DNA of 64,000 nt from contig JAMPIT010000188.1 in the NCBI GenBank assembly GCA_026261815.1, forward strand, positions 124,001 through 188,000, written 5' to 3'. A program made the position numbers and the translations under genes. This document shows, piece after piece, positions 31,076 through 41,965 of the stretch. A model generated the notes under the pieces. It was given only the letters and a program-made list of their open reading frames with translations, was not told the DNA's origin and ran no database searches. Source of the DNA: Monarcha castaneiventris obscurior (Eukaryota > Chordata > Aves > Passeriformes > Monarchidae). Every line of letters starts with the position of its first letter. The stretch's first letter is position 1.

Positions 31076-33898
31076 TATTAAGAGAAAAGAGAGAACACAC
31101 ACTACCCTCCCCTCCCCGCGCCCCAAGAGCCGGACACTGTTCCTGCTCCTGGCTGCGCCAATCCCGCCGCTGCTCGCACACGGCGTGGCCGAGCTGGACA
31201 CCAGGAAAACAGTTCCCTGTTTGGATCTAACCACTTAGCACTCTTTTGTAATTAACCTGCCGGCTTCAGCCCCTGCACCCCAAAGGAGGAGATGACCTTG
31301 GCCCTGTGGTGCACCCCACTGCAGCCGGTGTGCCAGAGGAGGACATCGTGGGCTCCTCGGCACTGGACGGCCGGACACACCACACCAGCCCTGAAGCTGC
31401 TGCCTGGACCCCTCCCACGTGCTCTCAGTGCAGCGAGAAGGGGGCTCTGCACCCCAGTCCCCGAGCTGCCCCATCTCCCTGCCTTGGCCTCCCGGCACGT
31501 CCCCACCACCACGCCGCGGAGCCGGTGCCCGGACCGTAAGTGCCGCGCTGGCGCTGCCCGGTGCTTCCGCGCCACGCGGGGGGAACCTGCCTCCTCTTGC
31601 CGCTTCGCCCGCCGAGGGGCTTCGCTGTGTGCCTGCCTCCGCCAGCCCACCCGCTCACCTGTCCTCCGGGACGCAGCCGCCGCGGTCGGCCGGTCTGTCT
31701 GTCTGTCTCTCCGTGTATCTGGGAAGTGCTTCTGCTTGAGGTTGATTTCCTCACACTCGTGTGGCTCCATGACCCATTTTGGCAGGTGTCTGCCAGAGCC
31801 CGCGTCCCAGCCTGGGTCTGCACAGCTCCTGCACCCAGAACCCCCCGGCCATGGGGGTTTTCCTGACCCTCACAAAGGGTCTGGGGGCCACGGGACCCCT
31901 GCAGCACAGGGTGGGCCATGGGATGCTGTAGCAGCCTGGCACACGCTCTTGTTAGAAATAGGCAGATTTCTGTAAAACCGGCCTCCTTTTCCTTCTTCGC
32001 GGTAATTCCATCCCCCTGGCTTCCCCCCCGTGCCGGCGCTAACGCGCTCTCTCTCTGGCAGACGTCTTTTTCCAGTCCCAACAAAGACCTCCCAGTGCCG
32101 CTGGGCGAGCTCCTGAGCTGGGTCTCTGACATCAGCAGGTCGTGGATGGGCTCGAGGGGAGCCCCGGAGGCAGCAGCTGCTCGGCCGTGCTCACCAGCAC
32201 AGGTAACGCTGACCTCCCTGGTCTGTCCCGGTCCCGCAGCGCTGCGCGGCACTGACGGCCGGGCTTGGTGGCTTCATTTCATGGGTTGTTCTCCCTGTCT
32301 CATCCCACCTTTTCTGTTCGCTTTGTTGTAGTGTGGCTGGATGTCCATACCACCTCCCCTCATCGCCGCCATGGAGCCCGTCCCCCGCCCTGAGGCCGGT
32401 GGGACCACACCTGAGGACACAGGGACGTTCTCCCTCACCCTTTGCACTTGCCAGAGTCCCCGGCCAGAGACTGGGGCCACAGTGCCCAAGCAGCCAATGG
32501 CTCAAGAAGCACCCACAGGGTCACCTAGCCCCCACCTGCCCCACACACTCCCTCCTCCCTGGGGATGGCCTCCTGGTGTGGTGTCGGGCTCACTGCGGAT
32601 CTCCAAAACATCTCCTCCTTCCCACCTGCTCTCATCTGCCACCTGTAAATCCAGTCATGTTACCCTCTGCCTCTGGTGTCATTATTGCTCTCATTACCCC
32701 GTTTGGCTTTGCATGAGGTGCCACTGCGCGCGGCTCCAGGGCAGTCCCCACTCCCGGGGCCCCCCACACCCCGACCATCATTCATCGGGACAGTGGGGGG
32801 TCCATCAGTTACCCAAACACATCTCTTTTTGGGGGCAAAACACTAAACTTGTACATACCGCGAAGTGTCTGTAAAAGGAGCAGTGTGGACCCAGGGCTCC
32901 CCTGCAAGGGCAGTAAAGGAGAATCCTCTGAAACCAGCTGGCAGCTCTGCGTGGTCTGTTCGCCCCTTGGCCTTGCCACCGTGGCCGTGAACTCCCATTG
33001 CCTCCTGCAGTTTCATTCTGTGGGCTGCATGTGCTGCCGCGGGTCATGATGAAGCGTGTCGGGGTGCCAGGGGTCTGACCAACTCCTGGTGCAGGTGCTG
33101 CACCCAAGAGCTGGGCCTGGGTGTACCCATGGTGCTGCCAGGCACAGAGCAGGGCCACGGGGGTGTCCCCAGAGCTGCCCCGTGCTGGTGGCACAGCTGA
33201 CACTGCCAAGAGGTCAATGTGGGTGCAGCACCGGGCCAGTGGACCCCTGGTTCTGGGCAGTGGGTGCTGCTGGTGCTGTGGGGGCTTCTGAGCATCCCTC
33301 ACATGAGGACAGAGCTGTCCCTCCCTCAGTGGGGCTCTGGACAGGGCTGGGACTCTGTCGTCCACTTTGCTGTTCCCATGTGTGCCGCTGCCACTGCTGG
33401 TCCGGGGCTGTGCCTGCTGGTTCCGTGGCCTCTGCCGGTGTGGGCTGTGCTGGGGGCACTCCCTTTCTGGGCAGTGAGGGGCTGCCGTGGGTGGATAGCC
33501 CACAGGTCGAGGCTGAAGGGCTTGGGGGGGGTCCAGGATGTGATGGCCTGGCAACTGCTGGTAGGGCAGCAGCATTCAGAAGGGAAAGCCCTGGCAGACC
33601 TGGAGACGTCAGCGCAGCCACTGGCACGGGTGGCTCAAGGGGTCTGTCCAGCCCGGTGAGATGGGTGCCACCGTGCTGCCCAGGCTGGGACTCCCTGAGC
33701 AGAAGGGTCATCCCACAGCAGTGCCGGGAGCCCCAGGCACTGTGCCAGGAGCGCCAGAGCTGCCAGGACCTTGCAGAACCCCTGCAATGTCGAGGGGCTG
33801 GTGGTGTCTCAGCCGTGCTGGGACCAGCCAAGCATGTCAGCAGCCCCGGGTGGGGAGGCCGGGCTGGCCGGGACAGATGGCAGTGGCTGGGTAGGACG

Positions 33899-33925
33899 TT
33901 AATTGCATTGTCCATCAGCAATTAA
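33899..33925. repeat. AT-rich perfect inverted repeat
   Basis: TTAATTGC and GCAATTAA are perfect 8-base reverse complements separated by 11 bases, in GC-rich surroundings. Each arm contains the ATTA core bound by many homeodomain proteins. Function is unknown. Confidence 0.4.
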
Positions 33926-34845
33926 CCGCAGCGTCTGTCTGTCCCCACCAGCAGTGGGATGTAGCCGTTAGGTGCAGCTGGGCCAGGGGGATTCAGGGGG
34001 GTCACAGGCTGCTGCAGCCATTGGGGGGCTCAGGAGAGGTCCCAGGACAGCAAGACACTCCCCCAGGTGACATGAGCTTCTTAGGACCCTGCCCCACCTC
34101 ACCGCCCCCCAGATATTTCCTTGTATCCCCCAGATGTTCCCTGCTCCCCCAGATATTCCCTGCTTACCCCTCAACTTCCTGACTTCTCCCCCAGGGCTAG
34201 TAACCTCCCCCAAAGCTCATGAGACCACCAAAAGCCCTCTGAGCCAACCCAGTCGTGGGCTGGAAGCCCCTCACTCAACACTGGTGGGGTCCAACTCTGT
34301 TTCCTGGTGGGAGACCCCCCTGCTCCCGGTCCCAGCCATGGGACTCACATCCATGTGCCAGGGGGGACCCTATTCCCCGCACTCCTCCAACCCCGTGCCC
34401 CTGGCGTGGGGACCCTCCCTGGTGTGCCTGAGGCAGTGGGATCCCCCTGCAGCCGCTGGCAAAGGGACGCAGGAGGGTGAGGAGGGGGGAAGCCCTGAGA
34501 TCCAGGCTGCCTCCTCCTGGGGCGAGCCAGCCTCTTCCCCCATGCAGCGCAGTGTCCCTTATCCACGGACACTCTCCATCATCTCGTGTTGCTCCACGTC
34601 ACCCTCAGGCCCCACTGATGCCCCCTGTCCCTCCCAAAGCCCCTTCAGCACCGTGCGCTGCGACTGACGGGACCAAACTCATCGCGATGGAGAGCTCCCG
34701 GATATTCCCCTGCATTTTAATGCCCAGCATGTCATCCTGCCCTGCTGCTGCGTGGGCTGGAGCTAATTCTCCCCGCCCCGCCCCGAGTTAAACCATCCCT
34801 CAGCATTGCGGAGGCACCGAGTGCCTCCCCGGCCGTGGTGACGAG

Positions 34846-34920
34846 CACCCTGGAAGGTCCCGAGCACCCTGGAGAGGTCCCGAGCACCCTGGAAGGTCCC
34901 GAGCACCCTGGAATGTCCCT
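34846..34920. repeat. Short tandem repeat (GAGCACCCTGGAAGGTCCC)
   Basis: Four to five copies of a 17-20 base unit lie in tandem just 5' of the CpG-rich zone. Confidence 0.85.
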
Positions 34921-34959
34921 CGCTCCCCGCCCGGCGCACCCCGGCATTTCCCGACCGCC

Positions 34960-35720
34960 CTTCAGGGCGTGAGCGGCAGCACCGCCCCGTCCTGGCTGTG
35001 GTCAGTCGTGTGGGACCCGTGGTGGCCGCTGTCCCAAGCGTGGCCGCGGCCCCGGCTCGGCCCTGCTGGCACAGAGCTGCTGCCAGCTCCCTGTGCCCAC
35101 CGCCCCGGGCGCTGCTGGCTCGGGCCCCGCCGCGCCGGGAACGCTCTGTACAGCTTCTCCACAAAGAAGGACCGGCCTCTCCCACGCCTCCCCCTCGCTG
35201 GGGCGCTGAACCTCCCCATGGGCAGGGACCCCGAGACCTCCCCCGGCCGTGCCGCTGAGGCTCGGAGCCCGGGATCGCCGGCCAAGGGCGGCTGTGCCTC
35301 GTGTAAAGCGCTGCTCTCTCTGTGCCCCGTCGGTCCGTGCCGAGGCCGGTGTTTGGCTGGAGCGGTGAATCTCCCCGTCCACGGCGCGGGGTCCGGGGGT
35401 GCGAGCGGGGGTGGTGATGCTGCCCCAGGGCTGCGGCCGCCGCGTCCTGCCGGGCACCGGGCAGCCCCCAGCCCTCAGGGCCAGGCCGATGCGGGGCGGA
35501 TGGCGGCGGTGCCGTGCGGGGACCTCGCCTCCCTCAGCGGCACCGCGGAACCGCTGTCAGGCTGCTCCAGAGCTGTTTGTTGCGGCTGTCCGGTTCCCGG
35601 TGTACGGGCAGACCGCGGTGTCTGCTGTCCGAGCCGGCGCTGGGGGTTGCTCTGGACCAATTCCCCCCAGCGTGCCCGGGGCGGGCGGCGGCTGCGGGAC
35701 CCTCACAGGCATGTGCCGCA
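34960..35720. promoter_or_regulatory. CpG-rich zone, possible promoter
   Basis: CpG dinucleotides are dense here compared with the flanking intergenic sequence. It lies 2 kb upstream of the acceptor at 37664 that precedes the first spectrin-repeat-like exons, so it could be the promoter of a transcript beginning with those exons. There is no independent evidence such as a recognisable first exon. Confidence 0.35.
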
Positions 35721-35723
35721 CCC

Positions 35724-35866
35724 AGCGCGTCCTAGCACCCATTTGGGGTTCGCTGCCCCTCGTGGTCTAGTGTTTCTTGGCACGTCCCGACCTCAGCGCG
35801 TCCTAGCACCCATTTGGGGTTCGCTGCCCCTCGTGGTCTCGTGTTTCTTGGCACGTCCCGGCTGGA
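35724..35866. repeat. 71-bp tandem duplication
   Basis: Two copies of a 71-base unit containing CCTAGCACCCATTTGGGG lie directly end to end and differ at about one or two positions. It is a recent duplication next to the CpG-rich zone. Confidence 0.9.
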
Positions 35867-37664
35867 GCAGCCGGTGCAGCAGCGCTGGCACCATGTCTGG
35901 GACCGGCTGGCAGCGATCGTCGGAGCTCCAGCCCCAGCCCCAACCCCACCAGCCCAGGCTGAGTTTGAGCTGGAAGAGCGTTTCCCAGTTCAGGCGCTGT
36001 TATCGCCTGCCCACCTGTGGTAACATCCTCCCCCTCCCCGGCTCCCCGTGCCCAACCTCTGGCAGCAGGGCTGACATTGTAACACCGCAGTCCCACCCTG
36101 GGATGAGGGCTCACTGTGGGGCAAACAGGGCTAGGGACCACCGGCGTGGGGCAGGAGGGCTGTGGGACCACGTGTGACTGCACTGGACCTGCCAGGACCC
36201 CATGAGCTTCGGTGGCCCCGGCTGTGCCATCCTGCTCCCTCTCTGGACACTGCCCTGGCCAGGAGGAAGCAGGGCGCTGCTGGTGGCTCATCCAGCTGGT
36301 GGGTGGCACTGGTGCCAGTGCTGGGGCAGGTGGCCACACTGTGGGTGTGCCACAGTGTGTGGGGGCCGTGCTGATGGCATCGTGACAGCAGGGTCTGCCC
36401 TGAGCATGTCCCCAGAGCGTCTCCGACGGGACTGAGCCTTGCTGGCACTCGGACCACGAGAAACTGCTGTGGCACCAGCACCCAGCACCTGCCTGATGCC
36501 TCTTCCTCTCCTCGGGGGAATTCACTGCTGCTCCTGGTGGGGTTCCTGACCAGACCCTGGCTGAGGTTCCTTCTGCAGCAGACATGTCCCAGGCACTCCC
36601 AGCCCCCTTGTGCTGCAGCTCCTGCTCAGCTGATTTATGTCACCTTCTCCAGGTCCACCCATGGCAGCAGCGCTGTGTCACTCCTGCACCATGTGGGTTT
36701 TATTTCCCATTTATCCAGCCCACATTCCCCTGCTGTTTACCCCGGTACAATATTTTGGAGATGTGGTCGTGTCCTTGCTCAGGTCTCGGGCTCATCACCG
36801 TCTTTATGGTGCCACGGTGGCTGCGCCCCGTTTCCCTCACAGGATCCACAGTGGTGCCTCCCCCTCCTTGTGCTCAGCCAGGTGATCTGACTTAACTAAT
36901 CACTAATCACCAGGGTTAGCGAGCAGTTACCTACAGGGCTCCCGGGCTGTAGGAGCAGCATCACCCTCAGCCTTTGGGTGCAGGCTTGGTGTGATCCCTC
37001 CTGCCGGTCCCACTCTCCACCGGGGCTTGGAGTAACTGCTGCCTGTTCATGCCCCGTGTCCGTGCCTGCGCCAGGGCATTGGTGGTTTGTAGATCTTGAT
37101 GTTTGCCCGGCATCTCCTCCCACGTTTTGTGGCAAAATGGCTGCATTTGCAGCGTCGGAGTCAGGTCTGAGACGCCACTGCTCCGTGCCAGCGCCGTGGG
37201 TTTTCCATGTGTCGGTTTGTCACTGGTCATTTTTTGCTGGGGGTCAGTTTGCCATGGCTTGGTTTGGGCTCAGCCAGGGGCTGGACCGTGGCTCTGCAGT
37301 GCACAGAGGAGGTGTAGGGACACCGGGGACCAGATGTACTCCGAGAGGCAGAAGGGTGAGATCCGGGAGTGACCCCGGCTGAAAAAGGGTTGGGAAATTG
37401 AGGTGTACCACAGGAATGCCGAAGAGGTGGAGCCAAGCCAAAACCCACATGTACTGCTGAGGGCTGGAGCCCAGGACAGACCCTGGGGATCCCAGCCAGG
37501 GGAGCTCTGTCCCAGCTGGTGGGGACGGGCTGTCCCTGGGGGGACACAGCGACACTCCAAACCTCCACACTGGCATGCCAGGGGCAAGTTTGTGGAGCCT
37601 TGTCCCCTGCCCCTCTGCCAGGAGCTGGCGTTCTCTTCCCACCGTCCCTCCGCTCTACTTGCAG

Positions 37665-38149
37665 ATGCACTGCGCTGCGGGAGACGCCGGGCTCACCGGA
37701 GAGAGTGTGGAGGGGTCGCCATGGGACAGGGAGGAGATGGAGAGGTACGGGCACCGCTGGGCACTGCCAGACGTGCCGTGTCGGGAGCTGCGGGTGCGCC
37801 TGGGCGTTCGCACCCTCATGGGGGAGCTGGTGAACCCCATAAAGCTCAGGAGCCTGGGCCAGCGCTGTGCTGGGGCGAGCGGGGTGAGAGTGAGCACCGC
37901 CGTGAGCGCTGGCGTGGCCGTGACGCGCTTGGTGCGGGTGGGAAGCAAGGCTGGAACTCAGGGCGGTGCGGGCAGGGGCGACAGTGACCACGTCCCCCCA
38001 GCCTGGTGTGTCTCTGCTCTCTCCCCAGAGCCTGTCTGCGGTCAGAGCAGAGACTGGAGGTGCAGGAGCAGCTGCTTGCCCTGCGGCACTGGCTGGACGC
38101 CGTGGAGAAGAGGCTCCTGGCGCTGCCGGAGCCCGGCACGGCCCTGCAG
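37665..38149 (+). CDS. Two upstream exons with a partial spectrin repeat (alternative 5' part of the tail gene, or bridge from plectin)
   Basis: Exon 37665-37744 follows a long pyrimidine tract and gcag acceptor, and opens with ATG: MHCAAGDAGLTGESVEG. Exon 38029-38149 continues in matching phase as RSEQRLEVQEQLLALRHWLD AVEKRLLALPEPGTALQ, which looks like the start of a spectrin repeat with its conserved Trp. It ends in phase 0 at a GT donor, so it can join the exon at 42954. The acceptor in front implies an upstream exon: either an untranslated first exon or, with a phase-0 donor near the end of plectin, plectin itself. Exon calls rest on splice signals and phase; I cannot show they are used. 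Confidence 0.5.
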
Positions 38150-38534
38150 GTAACGCCTGGCCCTGGGTTGTGGCTGGGCCATGCAGAGCCGGGCAGGACC
38201 AGCCCACGTCTGCACCGAGGCTGGTGAGGTCTTGGTCCTTGGAAGGGAGGAAGGCATCTGGCCACAGCTGGCTGGGAGACCCTTCAGCACAGCCCTGCAA
38301 CCATGCGGTGCCAGGTCTCCTGTCTCCAGCTCCTGCTCCCCAGCCCAGCAGCGCTGCCGGCTTGGAGCTCCACGGCCCTGACGGTACTCGTGGTATCACT
38401 GCCTTGGAGCCCTGCTGGCCACAGGGCCACCACCTGCACCGGGTTCGGCAGCAGCTCATGGCACTGCTGCCTGGGCACGGGGAGAGTGGCCAAACACCAG
38501 GGCTGAGGGCTGTGCCCGGGGGGTGTGCGGCTGT

Positions 38535-38840
38535 GCCTGGGGTGTACAGCTGGGCACAGGGAGTGTAGAGCCTGGCACGGGGGGTGTAAAGCTGGGCACA
38601 GGGAGTGTAGAGCCGGGCACGGGGGGTGTAAAGCTGGGCACAGGGAGTGTAGAGCCGGGCACGGGGGGTGTACAGCCGGGCACAGAGGGTGCACAGCCGG
38701 GCACAGGGGGTGTACAGCCGGGCACAGAGGGTGCACAGCCGGGCACAGGGGGTGCACAGCCGGGCACGGGGGATGCACAGCTGGGCACAAGGGGTGTAGA
38801 GCTGGGCACAGGGGGTGTACAGCCGGGCACAGGGGGTGTG
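38535..38840. repeat. About 21-bp minisatellite
   Basis: About fourteen copies of GCCGGGCACAGGGGGTGTACA-like units lie in tandem in the stretch between the exon ending 38149 and the CpG island. No stop codons occur in some frames on either strand, giving spurious long open frames. Confidence 0.92.
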
Positions 38841-40309
38841 CCCTTGCCAGGGCACGATGGGTGTGTGCCCACGCACCGGCTGTGCCGCCGTGAGCTGCCG
38901 TGCCCCCTGCCCAGGCGCGGAGCCGCAGCGGGAGCAGCGCAGTGGGGGCTGCCGGCAGCCCCTCCTCGCCGCCCCAGCGCAGCCCCTCGCCGGCTCCTTT
39001 TGTTCGAGGCCTGGCCGGCACACGGGCTCCCTCGGCACACATGACGGCACAAACTGAAAGGGCCATTCATTCCGGCCCCGGCGTAGACAAAGCCGAGGCC
39101 GCACAGAAACCCACCCGGCTCCCGGGATCTGAGGCTGTGGATTCCAGCCGACCGCTCCCGCCCGGTGCCCCGCGCCGAGCTCCCCTGCCCGGGGCGCCCG
39201 TGCCACCCCGAGCCCGGTACCTGGGGCTGCGGAGCGTGCCGGGCGAGCTGCCGGCGGGCGCGGGGGACGGAGGTGGCGAGTGGCTCTGCTCAAAGAGCTG
39301 GATCCTCACCCCCTGCCCAGCTTCTGGCTGGCAGGTCCCGGCTGGGCTCTGTGGGGTGCTGTGGGGTGCCTGGAGTGCCGTGGGGCTCAGACCCATGCTG
39401 GGTGCCGAGCACCTCGGTGCCAGCAGTGGAAGGCTCCAGAGCCGTGCGGGGAGGATGATGCAGAGCTGCTGCAGGACGGTGCGGAGCCACCGAGGCCCTG
39501 GCAGATGCTAATTCCCGGCAGCGTCTCTGGCAGCAGACAAAGCCCCCGGCCCCGCCGCCCGCCGCTCCCAGGAGACCCCAGGGAGCCCCATCCATCAGCG
39601 TGGCCGACGCGCCTGCAGCGGCCCCCCGGCTCCCGGGGCCCAGCAAGGGGCACCCATGCGGCTCAGTGGGGCAGGACCCCCATCCTGGGGGCTCTCACTG
39701 GCTGGGAGGCCGCAGTACTGGAGCTGAGTCAGGGCAGGATGGGGATGGGGCTCACACCATGGGCAGGAGCAACCCCCGGCTGGGCACCTCCGGCTGCCCC
39801 CTGGTCCCACCAGCACCCAGGGTGGCAGCGAGGGGGTTCTGGAGACCTGCAGGCCTGCAGCACCCTGGCTCTCAGGGTGGGCTTCACTATAGCATCTTGG
39901 CAGCCCGGCCTGGCCCCTCAGCCCAGCCCTCCTCCACTGAGGCCCCCCAGGCCCCTGGCTGAGAGGCACCCACACCCAAAGAGCCTCAGGGAAGGGGGCC
40001 AAGCCCCTCAGTGGCCACAGCATCCACTGCCTGGGGGCCAGAGCCAGGCTGGGAGGTGCAACCCCAGAGCTGGAGGGACTGTTGCTGTGGGGCCGTGACT
40101 CCGTGGGGCCGTGACTCCGTGGGGCCGTGACTCCGTGGGGCTGTGCTGTCCTGGGGCTCGCTGTGAGGCAGCACAGCCTGGGCTGGTGCCGGTGCAGGTG
40201 CTGGTGTCGGTGCAGGTGCCGGTGTCAGAGCGGGTGCTAGGGCAGGTGCAGGGGCAGGAGCAGGTGCCGGTGTCAGTGCCGGTGCCGGTGTTGGTGCCGG
40301 TGCCAGTGC
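38841..40309. other. GC-rich stretch upstream of the tail gene promoter (no gene seen)
   Basis: This holds a second modestly CpG-rich patch (about 39,100-39,290) and, from about 40,090, tandem phrases (CGTGGGGCCGTGACTC four times, then GGTGCCGGTGTCAGTGCC units to about 40,310). I see no exon on either strand. Confidence 0.6.
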
Positions 40310-40720
40310 GGGGTGCGGGCAGTCGCTCCCCCCGGGCGGCGCGGGGCGGGCGGTGGGCCGGCGCCGCCCCTCCCCCGCGGGATGGCTGCGGGGCCCCGGG
40401 GGTTTCCCCGGTAACGGCGGCGATCGGCGCCCGGAGGGTTAACGGGGGCTGCGGAGTGTCCGGGGTCAGACCAGCCCCGCCGAGCCGGGCCGGTGCCGGT
40501 GCGAGGGTCTCCGCCCGTTGCCCCCCGCGCCCCGCGCTCCCCCCGCGCCGCGGGCGCGGCGCACAAAGGCGGCGGGGCCGGGGCGGCGGTAACGGGGACC
40601 GAGTCTCCCCCCGCTGCCTCCGCCCCGCTCCCCTGCACAGGCCGGGCCCCCCCGGCACGGTAACGGCGGCAGCGGCGCCCCCGGCCCGGCCCCATGGATG
40701 CCCGAAGTCGCCGAGGGGTG
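40310..40720 (+). promoter_or_regulatory. CpG island, likely promoter of the spectraplakin-tail gene
   Basis: This is the densest CpG stretch in the intergenic interval, with GGCGGCGGGGCCGGGGCGGC-type GC boxes around 40,568-40,600 and no TATA box. It sits 1.3 kb upstream of the likely start codon at 41966 and ends at a strong donor (GAGGG|gtgagt, 40,718). That fits an untranslated first exon spliced to the acceptor at 41930. Confidence 0.6.
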
Positions 40721-41942
40721 AGTGCTGGGCGGGGGCTCCGCGCGGCTCCGGGACCGCGGTGTGCGCGGGGCCGGGCGGGGTCCGTGTCCCGCAGCCCCCC
40801 GGGCGCGGTGCGGGGTCTCCCCGGGTCACCCCGCGCCGTGGCCCGCGCCCCGTGCAGCCCCGCGGGACCCCGACACGCGGGGGGGGCTGCGATGGGGTGG
40901 GAGCGCGGTGCCCCGCGGGGCTGCACCCACGGGGGTGCGTGTGTCGGGACCCCGCTGTGGGCGTGCATGAGGTGACCGCGCTCCAGCCAGGGTCGTGCCC
41001 GTGGCGTGTTCCGCGGCGTGGGGGCTCGGGGTGCGGTGCCCACGGCAGGGGCGCGGCCGCGGTGGGTGCGTGTGGCTGCTCCCCACGCGTGTGCGGGGCT
41101 GCTACAGGTGTGTTTGATGTGGTGGCTGATGTAGGCGTGGGGGGGTCCTGTCTCTGTCCCCCTTCCTCCCCGAGTAGGGGTGTGTGAGCGCGGGGTCTGC
41201 CTGTGCGGGGGTGCGCGCACACGGGTGGGAGTGTGTGGATGTGGGATGTGTGTGTGTACGTGGGTGTGGGGTGTGTGTGTGTTTGCACACGGGTGTGTGT
41301 GTGTGTTTGCACACGTGTGTTTGTGTGTACACACGTGCACAGGGGCGTGTGCCCAGGGCCGGGGCTGAGGCCGGGGGTGAGGCCGGGGGTAGCAGCGCTC
41401 CCCGGCTGCGGCGGGGGGAGGCTGCCGGGGGAGGGTCCTGCCGGGTCACGCCGGGGATTTATGGCTGCGGCAGGGCTTGCAGGCTGGGGAGGCCACCTGC
41501 CTGTCCCCTGCTCGCCCCCCCGGTTGGTGCCCCCGCCGCCTCCCACCGCCCTCAGCCCCCGTCCCTCCGGGCAGATGCTCCTCTCTCCCGGCTCCGCCGT
41601 CCTCGTTAATCCAACGGCACAAGGCCGTGCCGGGCGGGAGCATCTGCCTCTCCCCAGTGCCGCCGCTGCTGTGTCTTGTGCCGAGAATTGCAGGACAGGC
41701 ACCCTGGGCACTGCCGGGGGGTCCCCTGGGGTCCTCTCCCTCGACCAGTGTCCCATCTCCCTGTCCCACTGCCCTGGCTCTTGGCAGCCCTTTGCCGGGG
41801 GGCCGGGACCCCCAACAGCGGAGCGGGAGGTCAAGCAGCGCCGTGGAGTGAGGGGGTTGACCCGAGCGCAGGCCGGTGTCCGGGGGCTCCGCGGTGGCCC
41901 CGGTAACGTGCATCCCCTGGATCATTGCAGGCCGGGATTTGA
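40694..41942 (+). other. Possible upstream ORF spanning the 5' UTR splice of the tail gene
   Basis: If the CpG-island exon (ending 40717) is spliced to the exon starting at 41931, an ATG at 40694 opens MDARSRRG, continues AGI and stops at TGA 41940-41942. That is 11 codons ending 24 bases before the main ATG at 41966. Its context (cccATGg) is fair. A short uORF this close could dampen or tune translation of the main frame. This depends on the inferred splice. Confidence 0.35.
41225..41345. repeat. TG/CA-rich microsatellite
   Basis: Interrupted GT runs with GCACACGGGTGTGTGTGTGT phrases lie in the first intron of the tail gene. Confidence 0.9.
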
Positions 41943-41965
41943 GGCGGGGGCCCGGCGCCCGCGCC

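Larger units (their letters stand above)
31076..37664. other. Region between plectin and the spectraplakin-tail gene
   Basis: About 6.6 kb holds no coding exon I can support on either strand. I see an inverted repeat at 33899-33925, small tandem repeats near 34,846-34,920, a CpG-rich zone at about 34,960-35,720 and a 71-base duplication at 35,724-35,866. Long open frames in the CpG-rich part reflect base composition. If transcripts read through from plectin, or start in the CpG-rich zone, this would be intron. Confidence 0.6.

Noticed and set aside
37227..39293. 688-residue minus-strand open frame with ARLYTPCAQLYTP-type repeats
   Set aside because: It runs through the 21-bp minisatellite and GC-rich flanks; no recognisable domain, and the sense strand carries better supported exons.
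40008..41834. 608-residue minus-strand open frame at the CpG island
   Set aside because: Pro/Gly/Arg/Thr-rich composition typical of CpG-island DNA read in any frame; TG/CA repeat included; no homology recognised.
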